The notes beneath the pieces were generated by a model. That model did not search any database, was not told the origin of the DNA, and saw only the letters and a program-made list of their open reading frames with translations. DNA of 64,000 nt from Cocos nucifera. Its lineage: Eukaryota > Streptophyta > Magnoliopsida > Arecales > Arecaceae. Position numbers and translations under genes: made by a program. Location: the NCBI GenBank assembly GCA_006176705.1, contig QRFJ01000304.1:63564-127563 (forward strand), written 5' to 3'. Shown piece after piece: positions 47,161 through 57,854 of the stretch; the first letter of the stretch is position 1, and every line of letters begins with the position of its first letter.

Positions 47161-47334
47161 ATATAATTTTTTTATTTTTTTATATATTTTATCTAATAAA
47201 TGTAAAGATATACGTAACACAACAAAAAATATAAGTAAATATTATAAATACAAGAATATTTCTGAAATACTCTAATTTTATTATCGAATAAAATTTATTA
47301 CAATATTTTTTAAAAAGAAATACATCAGAAGTTT

Positions 47335-49062
47335 TCTAAATCTACATCGTTGTCGTCGTCACCGGGAGATGGAGCACAAGCTGAAGGAGCTGGAGCAAGA
47401 GCCGGAGGGGCTGGAGCTAGAACGTCGGCCAATATGTCCTCAAAGCCCATGAAATCTACTCCAAAATGCGAGCCGAGCCTCGTCAGCATGACGCTCAGGA
47501 CGTCCTCCAGATGAGATGTGCGCTACTCAACATGAGCAGCCCATACCATAGCCTGATCTGCCCGCACCAACGCCTCCTCAAGCTGCTCCCGACTGACGGC
47601 ATCGAAAGCATATGAAAAGATGCTCGCCTCAGATGACGTATGTCCGGGCCCACATCGGATCCTCCCAGAGTGCTCAGGCCCCAAGACCTAAGATAGATAA
47701 TCATAGAGGCTAGAGGTGTCCGGGCCCTCGCTCACGAGTGCATTTAACTAATTCTATAATTATAAATTTAAATAAAATTTTATAAAAAATACTATAATAC
47801 TGATCATATATACTAATATATTTATTACTTACAAAAATTTTTTTGATCGCGGCGTTCATTGGCCTATCCTTCTTGTCCATACGGTTGGATCGAAAAATCT
47901 CGCTACGGTTAGGCATCACCCCCTTTCTCGTCAGCTATAATAATTAATTAGTTTATTAGAAATATATAAAAAAATATTAATTTAATTTATAAATAAAAAT
48001 TTAAAATTTATTATCTCTCTACGCATATAACTGGTCATAGACTCACAGCCTAAAGTATGCATGCACTCCTGGGCTGCCCGATTCATTCAGTTCTAACGGA
48101 AGGTAGCCTAACAAGTATTCAAATAAATAATAAGTATTTAAATAATATTTAAATATAATTTTAAGCATATTAAAAAATTTAAAAGTTAAAAATTTTACCT
48201 CAAACTTCTGACTCCTCTAATATCTAACCATCCTCTCCCACTGACTCGGAGGACAGTCCTGTATCTAAGGAATAAGCTCCACTGGAGTGTCTCGTCGGTG
48301 GTCGAGCCATCCTCTATGGAGCTTGATCTTATAGTCCTGGTATAATTCTCCAATCTTCTTCAATCGAACATCTCGAGCTCTCTCATGATCTGAAAAGTCG
48401 TACCTATTCTGCACAAAAATTATCAAAAGTCAGTTATCAAATCATTCTAATCAAAGTGTAAACATATCAAATGTATAAATATAATTAAGATATACTTACC
48501 CATATCTCCTCTCATACCCAGTTTCTAACATCAACATCCATCAATCGCCAATCTATGGACAATACTGGAATGATGTTGGATCGCCTCACAAGCACTCCGA
48601 AAAAAGAATGCATCTTCCGTGCGGTCTTTCCTACTGGCATCCCATCCGTATCATACTACACCATCACCTGATGCTGGCGGTTCCATATATGTGACATACG
48701 TGTGGGACCACGAAATGTCCTACTGAATGATGCACCTACAATAAAAATACATTATGCAAATATATAAGTATACAAATACTATATAAAAATAAATAAATAA
48801 ATAACATAATAAAAATGTACACTCAGATATCGGTATCGTAGCATGTGTCGGAGATGTGGTTGATGGTGGAGGCTCAAATGTTGGTGGAGTAGATGTCGAT
48901 GGTGGAGTAGATATCAATGGTCCATGGACAGCTAATGCGGAGGTAAATGGAGTATGCTCCGACTGCGACTCAGATGCGGAGCTCCATGTAGTCCATCAAG
49001 AGGTGGGGTTGAAAGCTAGATGGCGTTTCAGTGCCATCGTAACCTGCAATGTTAATGAACAT
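47335..49062 (-). pseudogene. CACTA C1 TNPA-type gene (Transposase_24 family)
   Basis: Six exon-like blocks on the minus strand: 49062-48820, Ser/Pro-rich; 48732-48500, with MSHIWNRQHQVMV, YDTDGMPVGKTARKMHSFFG and VLVRRSNIIP, the family's G-x-P-V-G and L-G-x-L-V-R motifs; 48410-48200, with YDFSDHERARDVRLKKI; 48112-48010; 47932-47835, with MPNRSEIFRSNRMDKK, the ...F..TH-like motif; and 47745-47335, ending in a Pro/Ala-rich tail. Introns are A/T-rich with GT...AG-like borders. A few stops are present. It is closely related to the gene in C2. Confidence 0.75.
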
Positions 49063-49129
49063 TAACCAATATAACATGTTGAACAATAATATTAGTATAG
49101 CATCAATAAATAGACTCTAATATTTATAC

Positions 49130-50145
49130 CAAAATATTGAAGTCTTCGTCTAGTGGCATTTATAATATGGACATCACCATCGCTCCTGACAAATATATCT
49201 GGAACCTCGATGATACCAGATAAGTTTTATCCTAAAGAAGCACTTTGCATGCATGGTCTAACATCGTCATCAACTTCGGTATCATCAAAATATGCCTAGG
49301 CACTATCCCCACAACAACATCCTATTGAGGCTCCAAGGGATCACTAACGTAGAAGACTTGACTAGCTTGGGAGGCAAATATATACGGTTCTTCAGTGCGG
49401 AGATGACATTGCATGTTAATGAGAGTAAAATCATACTTATCAGTCTTCATTTCTGACTGTGATAAGGTAACAAACCAATTGCACTTCATCAATGCAATCC
49501 TTTTTTTAGAATAATAGTTCAAGATAACTATCTTCTCCACTACGCCATAATAGTTCAAATCCTCCGTACGAGGCTGTGAATCCTTGAGTTAGCATCGTCT
49601 GAAAGAATGTTCCCTAAAAGCTCTAGTATGTAGTTCACTCCATTATTACTGAATTCATTGGAGCATTTTACATGATACAACCGAATTAAGAACTCCAACT
49701 TCGCCATCTTTTCACATCCAGAATACAACGAAACATTAGCATCCTCCATCAACTTGTGAACCTTCTCTACATCCTCACTGTTTATCATTCTACCAACCAC
49801 AGGATTAGGCATGGATGTAGATGCACCATCATTATGGCCAACAAATGAAAAAATATCATGAATCATTTATTCCACTCTTCCATCATATTGATCACCTCCT
49901 TGCAGCCTGCCCTCACCATGTTGGTCCCAACAAATTTTATAACCGACTTTAAAGTCATAAATAGTGAGATGATCATTTACATCTTGATGAGGTAGCCACG
50001 GTCCATCCATATATTTTTTATAAGGATATTAGATTAGTCCATGGTCTCCAAATTTTTCTATAGCAAAATCAAAAAATTTTTGAAGTCCAGCTTCATATTC
50101 TGGCGAGAGCCTACTAAACTCATCCACCCCTTATTCATTTTAAAA
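49130..50145 (-). pseudogene. CACTA C1 TNPD remnant: zinc region joined to DUF4216
   Basis: From 50145: EFSRLSPEYEAGLQKFFDFA and HLTIYDFKVGYKICWDQHGE, the transposase-associated domain. Then 49866-49555: MIHDIFSFVGHND through SLYSGCEKMAKLEFLIRLYH. The tnp2 core and DUF4218 should follow, but the sequence goes straight to DUF4216 at 49558-49322 (NYYGVVEKIVILNYY, LMKCNWF, EEPYIFASQASQVFYVSDP). About 1.5-2 kb of coding sequence is therefore deleted at about 49560. The element depends on another for movement. Confidence 0.8.
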
Positions 50146-50384
50146 ATGATGATACTGTAATTAAATCATGTGTGAAACTTAAATTATATACTAATATATA
50201 ATAAATAAATATGCATTATAAATAAAAAAATACATCATAAATAAGGATTGAAATAAATATCATATATGGAATTTACATTAAATATTATTTTTAGATATGC
50301 AATAAATGCATCCTATTATCAACTAATAGGTAAAGATAGATCCTATCACATTCAGAAATTATATTAATTCTATAGATTCATTAC

Positions 50385-51604
50385 TGTTGGAGATAAACCC
50401 CACTCTCATCGAAGTCCAGTATGATGCTTGGCCTAACGTAACTGGCAATCACAAAAGAGCTTCCATCAAAAATTCTTCCTCCAGCGGTCGAACCCCAACC
50501 GACCTCCTCCAGCGGTCGAACCCCTACCAAACTCCTTCAATAGCCGACCTTCTCCAGCGGTCGAACTCCAGCCGAACTCCTTCAGTAGCCAACCTCCTCC
50601 AGCGGTCGAACTCCAACTGAACTTCTTCAGTAGCTGAACTTCTTCCAAATTTTTTCTTCAGTCAAGTTTCTACAGGAGCTGAACTCTTTCCGAATCCCTT
50701 CTTCAGTCAAATTTCTATAGGAGCCGAACTTCTTTCGAACTCCTCATTCAGCCGGATTCCTTCAGGAGATGAACTTTCTCCAAATTTCTTCTTCAGCCAA
50801 ATTCCTCCAGGAGCCAAACTTTCTTCGAATTTCTCCTTCAGTCGGATTCCTCCAAGAGTCGAACTTCCTTCGGACTCCTTCAATCAAATTTCTATAGGAG
50901 CTGAGCTCCTTTTAGATCTCTTCTTCAATCGAATTCCTTCAGGAGCCGAACTTCTTCCATACTCCTTCAGTCGAATTTTTCCAGCGGATTACTTTTATAT
51001 TTTAGCTAGCATTTCTTCTGGATAATCCCCTCTTGCCGTATTCTTTAGAAGTCCGAACTCCTCTGAAATTGATGTATGTCAAAGCTCTTCACCAACCAAC
51101 GTCTGCTTTCTCCAAACTTTAACTATTAAATCTCAACGAATGGTCACATCACGGCAATGAACATCTCTCTTCATAAAAAACTCTACGTGGCATCGAGTGG
51201 CCTACTACTAGATGGCCGCAGCTATTACTATCTGTCTGCTACAGTCACGCAACAAGCGATGCTACAAGCGGTGCCTCCTTCCATGATAGACTCCATCAGG
51301 CCTCGAGCGGCCCGCTATCAGATGACTACAGCTGTCACTATCAATCCGCTATAGGCTCCGTCTATAAAAAAGGATCCTCCAGATATATTTTTTCTAAGCT
51401 TTTTTCTCCTTTCCGAAACTCTACTTAACTTTTGCCTGAGCACTCTGTTTCTGTTGGTCAGAAGAGCTGATTTGATCATCGGAGGGTCCTGCCAAAGCCA
51501 CCACCACTGACTCCAGACGAAACTTTATTTTGTAGGTCATCAATGGCGACCTCTTCATCTTTCTCAACTCCAACTCGATCCGACATCAACCAGATTCTGC
51601 ACCA
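50385..51604 (+). mobile_element. Probable solo LTR in CACTA C1
   Basis: Starts TGTTGGAGATAAACCCC at 50385 and ends near CAGATTCTGCACCA at 51604. The first 620 bp is a minisatellite-like array of a ~30-bp unit (TCCAGCGGTCGAACTCC, then TTCAGGAGCCGAACTTC variants). A CTATAAAAAAGGATCC promoter-like motif follows at about 51364, and then a pyrimidine-rich leader, as expected of a plus-strand LTR. No internal region is present. Flanking 5-mers do not match. The LTR style is gypsy-like, by impression only. Confidence 0.55.
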
Positions 51605-51770
51605 ATAATTATAATAATCAAATGATATGCAATAGGGATTAAATAAAATTTTGATAGTATTTTTCTTAGTTCTTTCGTGTAGGAAGAACAAAAGAAAAAT
51701 ACTATCTAAAATTTTATTCAAAATTCTTAGTATATCGTTTGATTACTATAATTTTCTATAAAATTATTTA
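51605..51770. repeat. Short palindrome (~165 bp)
   Basis: AAAATTTTGATAGTATTTTTC on the left is mirrored by AAAAATACTATCTAAAATTTT on the right. The outer arms AATAATCAAATGATATGC and the complement of CGTTTGATTACTATA continue the stem, with a ~20-bp loop at about 51680. It may be a small MITE that sits against the end of the solo LTR. Confidence 0.6.
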
Positions 51771-52019
51771 TAATTTTTAAACTATCCAAATTAGACAATC
51801 AATTGATCATTGTACATAATTCTTTCATCCATACAATTACATATAAATATACGGATGTCGGAGATTATGTACACTAATCAATTGATGGGTTTATCGTTAT
51901 GCAATGCAATAAATAAAAGCAATAAGATATAAACATCTAAAAAATATTATGCAATAAATTTTACAACATGAATTACATCTATAAATAATTAAGAATGAGC
52001 AATAAATAATTTTACTTTC

Positions 52020-52375
52020 TATTAGCAGTCGGGGGTTCTCTTAGCGGCCAGCACGGCCTACGACCGTGGGTATGGCCTAGAACCCACCGATGGGGGGTGA
52101 GGATTCTCTTAGCAGTCGGTATAGCTCATGACCGTCAACACGGCCTAGAACCCATCGACAATGATTTTCTTATCGATCGGCATGACCTACGATCGAGGGC
52201 ATAGCCCACGATTGAGGGCAAGGCCCAGAATCCACCGATAGGGGTGAGGGTTCTCTTAGTGGCCGGCACAGCTCATGACCGCCAACACGGTCCAGAATCC
52301 GACGGTAATAATTTTTTTATCGACCGACATGGCCCAAGGCTATCGCCATGACACGGTCCAAAATCCACGACATGC
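52020..52375. repeat. Tandem repeat in the CACTA C1 leader intron
   Basis: Degenerate units of about 85-120 bp, rich in GGTTCTCTTAGCGGCC, GACCGTGG and AGAACCCACCGAT. A related stretch is at 56750-56935 in CACTA C2 on the other strand, so it is part of the family's intron and not a separate satellite. Confidence 0.65.
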
Positions 52376-52489
52376 TGATAATTATAATATTTATAATATT
52401 TATTATAAATATTTTAAAAATTATTATAAATATTATAAGTGATTAATAAATAATATTATGAAATTTAAAAAAAATTATACCTGTGGCTA

Positions 52490-53000
52490 TGGAGAGATGG
52501 TCGCACCGAAAGCTCCGAGGATTGTCGGCAACGACGCTAGAGGTAACCTACAAAACAAAAACAAGATAATGAGATAAAGAGAGAAGAGAAAGAAAGAGAA
52601 AGAAGAAAGAGAGAGAAAGAGGGGAGAGAGGGAGAGGCAGTTTGGGGGCACCATGATGGTGGAGGGGGCGGCCTGGGGGTGGGAGTGGCAAGGGTTGGAT
52701 GGTTGAGCGAGGAGAGCGGGGCACCAAGAGGCAGGGGCAGCCGGGATGGGGTGGTCAGGGAGCGGCATGATGAGGAGAGGCGCTCAGGAGGTGGGGGTGG
52801 TGGGCCGGGGGAGGGGGGTGTGGGTGATGGGGGGTGGCCTGGGGATGGGGGCGAGTGGGGAGGAGGGGCACCGAGAGGGGGGACGATCGGGGAGAAAGGA
52901 GGGGCGGCGTCGGCTGGGGAAGGAGAGGGGTGGGATCTCACCGACAATAAAGTGCAGGAAGGGGGAGAGAGAGAAAGATAGAGCGCATGGAGGATTTAAA
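52490..53000 (-). other. C-rich leader of CACTA C1
   Basis: On the minus strand it is C-rich, then CTCTTTC-rich, followed by GTAGGTTACCTCTAGC and a segment shared with C2 (GTTGCCGACAATCCTCGGAG). Proline-rich frames are composition effects. This is the same relative position as in elements A, B and C2. Confidence 0.5.
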
Positions 53001-53054
53001 AAATTTTAACCTAACCTACAGTAGCGGTTACTTAAACTACTGTCGTAGATTAGA

Positions 53055-54020
53055 AATTAATTTTTACTCTAAATATTATATAATTTTAAAATTTAATATC
53101 CATCTTTATCATTCATTATCTAAATAATTATCATTAGAGTGTTGTCATAAAAGATCGTCTTAGTCCGATGGCCCTAGCTTTATCGATTAGAAAAATTTGA
53201 TTTCAACGACCACGAACGATGATGCGATGATCTAATAGATGAAGACCTTCAATAAATCCAAAAATCAGCAATGATGATCTCGATGATATTTGTAGCATAC
53301 TATCAAAATTTTACTTCAATCGGATATCATTATCATGATTATTTTAGTATAAAATAATTTTGACCATTAAATTAGAAATAAGCGATCAAAGGGCTAAACA
53401 ACATTTGATTATGAGATAATTTTTTAATTAAACGATCTTTGCTATAATTTTAATGATTTTATATAGCAATGATCATAAAATTTTAATTATTTTTGTATGA
53501 ATTATTCATGTTAAGTAGATATTACAAAAGCACGAGCATAACTACCAATAAAATTTAAGAATGGTTATCGAGCGATGAATAATTTTGGATCATTCATAGA
53601 TCCACGAGTTAAATTTTATAATCACTACCGTAAAAATGATTAAAGTAGTAGCCAAGATCATTTATGAAAAAAATTATCTCATAATCGGATGCCATTTAGC
53701 CTTTTGATCGCTTGTTTCTCAGTCAGAATCATTCCATACTAAATTGACCATGATAACGATATCCGATTGAAGTAAAATTTTGATATTATGCTACAAATAT
53801 CATTAAGATCATCGTTGTATATTTTTGAATCAATTAGAGATCTTCATTTATCAGATCATTGTGTCGTTGTTCATGATCGTCGAAATCAAATTTTTTTAAT
53901 CAATGAAGCTAGGGCCATCAGATCGAGGCGTTCTTTTGTGACGATACTTTAATGATAATTATTTAGATAATGAATAATGAAGATGGATATTAAATTTTAA
54001 AATTATATAATATTTAGAGC
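53055..54020. repeat. Palindromic module X3 in CACTA C1
   Basis: The left arm starts CTAAATATTATATAATTTTA at about 53076 and is mirrored at the right end (ATTATATAATATTTAG). The loop is near 53500-53600. It matches X1, X2 and X4 along both arms. Confidence 0.8.
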
Positions 54021-54369
54021 AAAAATACTAAAAAAAGGTATGGTAACGATTTTATAGAACCACCGCAATAGGTCCGACCTATGGCAACGATTACAAAGAA
54101 CTGCTGCAATAGGTCTGACCTATGGTAATGATTCATTGTAGCCACTACCATAGGTCAGATCTATGACCGCGGTTCTATAAAACCGCTGCCATAAGTCGAC
54201 CTATGGCCGCGGTTCTATAAAATCGCTGCCATAAGTCGATATATGGCAACGGTTCATTATAACCGCTGTCATAGATCGGATCTATTATAGCGGTTCTATA
54301 AAATCACTGTCATAGAATGTATTGCAATAATTTTGAAAATCGCTGTCGTAGCTTTTTTTTATAGTAGTA
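54021..54369 (-). repeat. CACTA C1 5' subterminal repeats and terminus
   Basis: CTATGGCCGCGGTTCTATAAAACCGCTGCCATA-type inverted units, ending in TTTTTTTATAGTAGTA at 54369. Confidence 0.75.
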
Positions 54370-54405
54370 TGGTAAATGGTGGATAAAATAAGGCCAAAAA
54401 TTTAT

Positions 54406-54765
54406 TACTACAAAAAAGAACTATAACAGCGTATACGATAGCAGCGATTTTCGAAACCGCTGTAATAGGATCTACGATATCGGTTACATGTAACCACTAT
54501 CATAGATTGACTTATAGCAGCGGTTACAAAGAACCGCTATCATAGGTCGATCTATGGCAACGGTTACATATAATCGCTGCTGTAGATCCGATATATGGCA
54601 GCAATTTATTCTAACTGCTGCCATAGATCAATCTATGACAGTGATTATATATAACCATTGCCATAGGTCAAACCTATAGCAATAGTTTAAAATAACCGTT
54701 GTAATAGATGCGATCTATAGCAGCAGTTTTGTGTAAATGCTGCCATATATTTTTTTTATATTTTT
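54406..54765 (+). repeat. CACTA C2 5' subterminal repeats
   Basis: Alternating CTATGGCAGCGGTTACA / TGTAACCGCTGCCATAG-type units. Confidence 0.75.
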
Positions 54766-54769
54766 GCTC

Positions 54770-55730
54770 TAAATATTATATAATTTTAAAATTTAATATC
54801 TATTTTTATCATTCATTATCTAAATAATTACCATTAGAGTATCGTCATAAAAGATTGTCTCGATCTGATGGCTAGCTTCATCGATTAGAAAAATTTGATT
54901 TCGATGATCATGAATGATGATGCAATAATTTGATAGATGGAGACCTCCGATGGATCTAAAAATCTACAACGATGATCTCGGTGATGTTTGTAGCATACTA
55001 TTAAAGTTTTACTTTAATCGGATATCGTTATCTTGGTCAATTTAGTACAGGATAATTTTAACTGTTAAATGATAAACGAGTGATCAAAGAATCAGACGGT
55101 GTTCGATTATGAGATATTATTTTTATAAATGATCTTGACTACTACTTTAATTATTTTTACGATAGTGATCATAAAATTCAACTTGTGGATCTAAGAACGA
55201 TCCAAAACTATATGTCACTTGATAATTATTCTTAAACTCCATTGGTAATTATGCTCATGCTTTTGCAAGATCACTTAATGTGAATAATTCATACAAAAAT
55301 GATTTAAATTTTATGATCATTACTATATAAAACCATTAAAATTATAGTAAAGATTATTTAACTAAAAAATATCTCGTAATCGAATGCTATTTAGTCCTTT
55401 GATCGCTTGTTTCTAATTTAACGATCATAATTATTTCATACTAAAATGATCATGATAACGATATCCGATTGAAGTAAAAATTTGATAGTATGCTACAAAT
55501 ATTATCGAGATCATCGTTGCAGATTTTTGGATCCATTGGAGGTCTTCATCTATTAGATCATCATATCATCATTCATGATCGTCGAAATTAAATTTTTCTG
55601 ATCAATGAAGTTAGGGCCATCGGATCGAGGCGATCCTTTATGACGACATTCTAATGATAATTATTTAGATAATGAATGATAAATATAGATATTAAATTTT
55701 AAAATTATATAATATTTAGAGCAAAAATAT
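54770..55730. repeat. Palindromic module X4 in CACTA C2
   Basis: Nearly the same length and sequence as X3, with arms meeting around 55250. The outer ends are CTAAATATTATATAATTTTA and its complement. Confidence 0.8.
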
Positions 55731-55739
55731 GAAAAATTA

Positions 55740-56620
55740 ATTTTCAATCTATGGCAGCGATTATTAGAAACTACTACTATAAACCTATGGCAACTTTTTT
55801 TAGAAACTACTATTATAAACCTATGGCAACTTTTTTCTAACCACTGCCATAGACAATCGCTACCATAGATCTATGGTAGTGGTTCGAAAATCACTATCGT
55901 AGATTAAGTTAAAATTAACCCACCCCTAAATTGGGTTTCCTCTCATGCGCTCCCTCTCTCTCTCCTCTCCACCGTCGGTGAGACCCCACCCCTCTCTCTC
56001 TCCCTCTTCTCTGTCGTTGGTGAGACCCCCCCTCCTCCCCGCTCGGCCCCCCATCCTCGGCTGCCCCCACCTCTCGGCCCCTCCCCCTCGGTCAACACCC
56101 CAATCCCCGCCAGCCCCACTCTCGGCCGTCCATCCCCATCACGCACACCCCCCCGACCTCCCCATCACCGTGCCCGCCCCTGGCCCCCATCCCGGCCACC
56201 CCCACCTCTCGGCCTCTCCCCGATCAATCCCCCAACCTCCACCACCCCCACTCCTGGGCCACCCCTCCCCATCACCGTGCATCCCTCTGACCTCCCCATC
56301 ACCGCGCCCCTGGCCCCTATCCCCGGCCGCCCCCGCCTCTTGGTGCCCCCTGCTGCTCCCACTCAACCCCCAACCTCTGTCATCCCCACCCCCTGGGCCG
56401 CCCCTCTCCGTCACTGTGCACCACCACCCCCTCCCCCGACCTCCCCATCACGACGCCCCCCGGGCCACCTCTCCCCTCTTTCTCTCTTTTTCCTCTTTCT
56501 TTTTCTCTCTCTTCTCTCTATCTTACTTCTAGCTCTTGTTTTGTAGGTTACCTCTAGCACTGTCGTCTTCCTCTAACGTCATCGCCAACAATCCTCAAAG
56601 ATTTTGGTGCGACCCCCTCT
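55740..56620 (+). other. CACTA C2 inner subterminal repeats and C-rich leader
   Basis: 55740-55912 holds a few CTATGGCAGCG units. From 55920 the sequence is strongly C-rich (CCCCACCTCTCGGCC words), ending in a CTCTTTC-rich stretch, GTAGGTTACCTCTAGC and the segment shared with C1. The long proline-rich frame 55945-56532 is not supported as a protein. Confidence 0.5.
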
Positions 56621-56749
56621 TCATAGCCATAGATATAATTTTTTAAATTTTATAGTATTATTTATTAATCACTTATAATATTTATAATAATTTTTAAAAT
56701 TTTTATAATAAATATTTTAAATATTTATTATTAATATTATAATTATCTA

Positions 56750-56935
56750 CCAACCATGGATCATACCGATGGATAAAAGAACTCCTACCGGTTGATTCTG
56801 AATTGTGTCGGTGGATTTTGGATGGGGTCGTGCCATGTTAGCGATCGTAGATAGTCCTACGCCATGCTGGCCGATAAGGAAAACCCCGCTAGTAGGTTCT
56901 AGACCGTGCCGATGGTCATGAGCTGGGTTAATATT
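56750..56935. repeat. Intron tandem repeat of CACTA C2
   Basis: Counterpart of 52020-52375 in opposite orientation, with units containing TGTCGGTGGATT and CGTGCCATG. Confidence 0.55.
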
Positions 56936-56989
56936 TGTTAATGTTATATGGATTAATGTTCATTAATGTTGCTGATCATGATGGCACCG

Positions 56990-57510
56990 AAACGTCATCT
57001 CGCATAGATCGAAATGTCTGATATGCGATACAACTCTGCTTGGAGAGGGAGGAAATCCTCCGCATCATGTACTGTAATTTATCGAATGTCTATAACGAGC
57101 TCAACCTGTTCATGTAGCCATATCAAAAAGAACAATCATTTAGATTAACCAAAATGAACTTTTACAAACCTTAATATTGATTTTTAATGCAATATTTTTT
57201 AGATAGTGCTTGTTTTTCTACTAGATATATACTTTGGTAAGCAACATTATTAGCAATGCTGCTTACCAAAGCACGGATCTAGTAGAGAAAATAAGCTGCA
57301 TCTAAAAAATATTGCATTGAAAATCAATGTTAAGATTTGTAAAAATTTATTTTGGTTAATCTAAATGATTGTTCTTTCTGATATGTCTACATGAACAAGT
57401 TGAGTACTCCATAAAAATTCGATAAATTATAGTACATAACGCAGAGGATTTCCTCTTCCTTCAAGCGGTGTTGCACCGCATACAGGCATTTCGGTCTACA
57501 TGGAGCTCTG
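56990..57510. repeat. Long hairpin of ~520 bp in CACTA C2
   Basis: The two arms (56990-57265 and 57275-57510) are complementary over ~230 bp with few interruptions. AACAATCATTTAGATTAACC faces GGTTAATCTAAATGATTGTT, and GGTAAGCA with TGCTTACC closes the tip around ATTATTAGCAATG. The outer part of each arm is a piece of the TNPA first exon (GAAATGTCTGATATGCG against CGCATACAGGCATTTCG). So it arose by inverted duplication of the element's own gene. Confidence 0.8.
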
Positions 57511-57519
57511 CATCTAAGT

Positions 57520-57840
57520 CATAGGCAAAGCTTACTCCATCCACCTTCGCATCAGCTGCTCAGAAATCATCGATATCTACTCCACCGACATCTGAGCTCC
57601 AGCTCAAGCTCCAACCCCTCCAGCTCCAGCTTCTCCAACTCATGCTCCATCTCCTCCCGGTGATGATAACTTAGATATAAATTTAGCAAATTTTTAATAT
57701 TTTATTTTTAAAAATATTATAATAAATTTTATTCAATAATAAAAGTTGAGTATTTTAGAAATATTTTTTATTTATAATATTTTTTTTATATTATATATAT
57801 TTAACTATATTTATCAGGTTAAAATAATAATGTTCATTAA
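57520..57840 (+). other. Extra copy of TNPA tail and 3' flank in CACTA C2
   Basis: 57540-57675 encodes a Pro/Ala-rich tail like that at 59520-59640. 57690-57780 is a 3' flank (AATAAATTTTATTCAATAATAAA) like that at 59650-59730. It appears to be a duplicated gene end placed in front of the main TNPA copy, beside the hairpin. Confidence 0.55.
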
Positions 57841-57854
57841 CATTGTAGGTCACG

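Larger units (their letters stand above)
46823..54369 (-). mobile_element. CACTA transposon C1 (deleted, with solo LTR)
   Basis: The left terminus TACTACTATAGAATAGGACT (46823) and right terminus (complement TACTACTATAAAAAAAAGCT, ending 54369) match the right end of C2 (CACTACTATAAAATAGGACT), with the first C mutated. Both ends have subterminal repeats of the CTATGGCAGCGGTT type. Genes read right to left. The tnp2 core is missing: the TNPD N-terminal part joins directly to DUF4216. No matching 3-bp flanks were found. A solo LTR (50385-51604) is nested inside. Confidence 0.75.

Noticed and set aside
55945..56532. 195-residue proline-rich frame
   Set aside because: Same composition artefact as other C-rich leaders; no conserved motif and no equivalent frame in C1.
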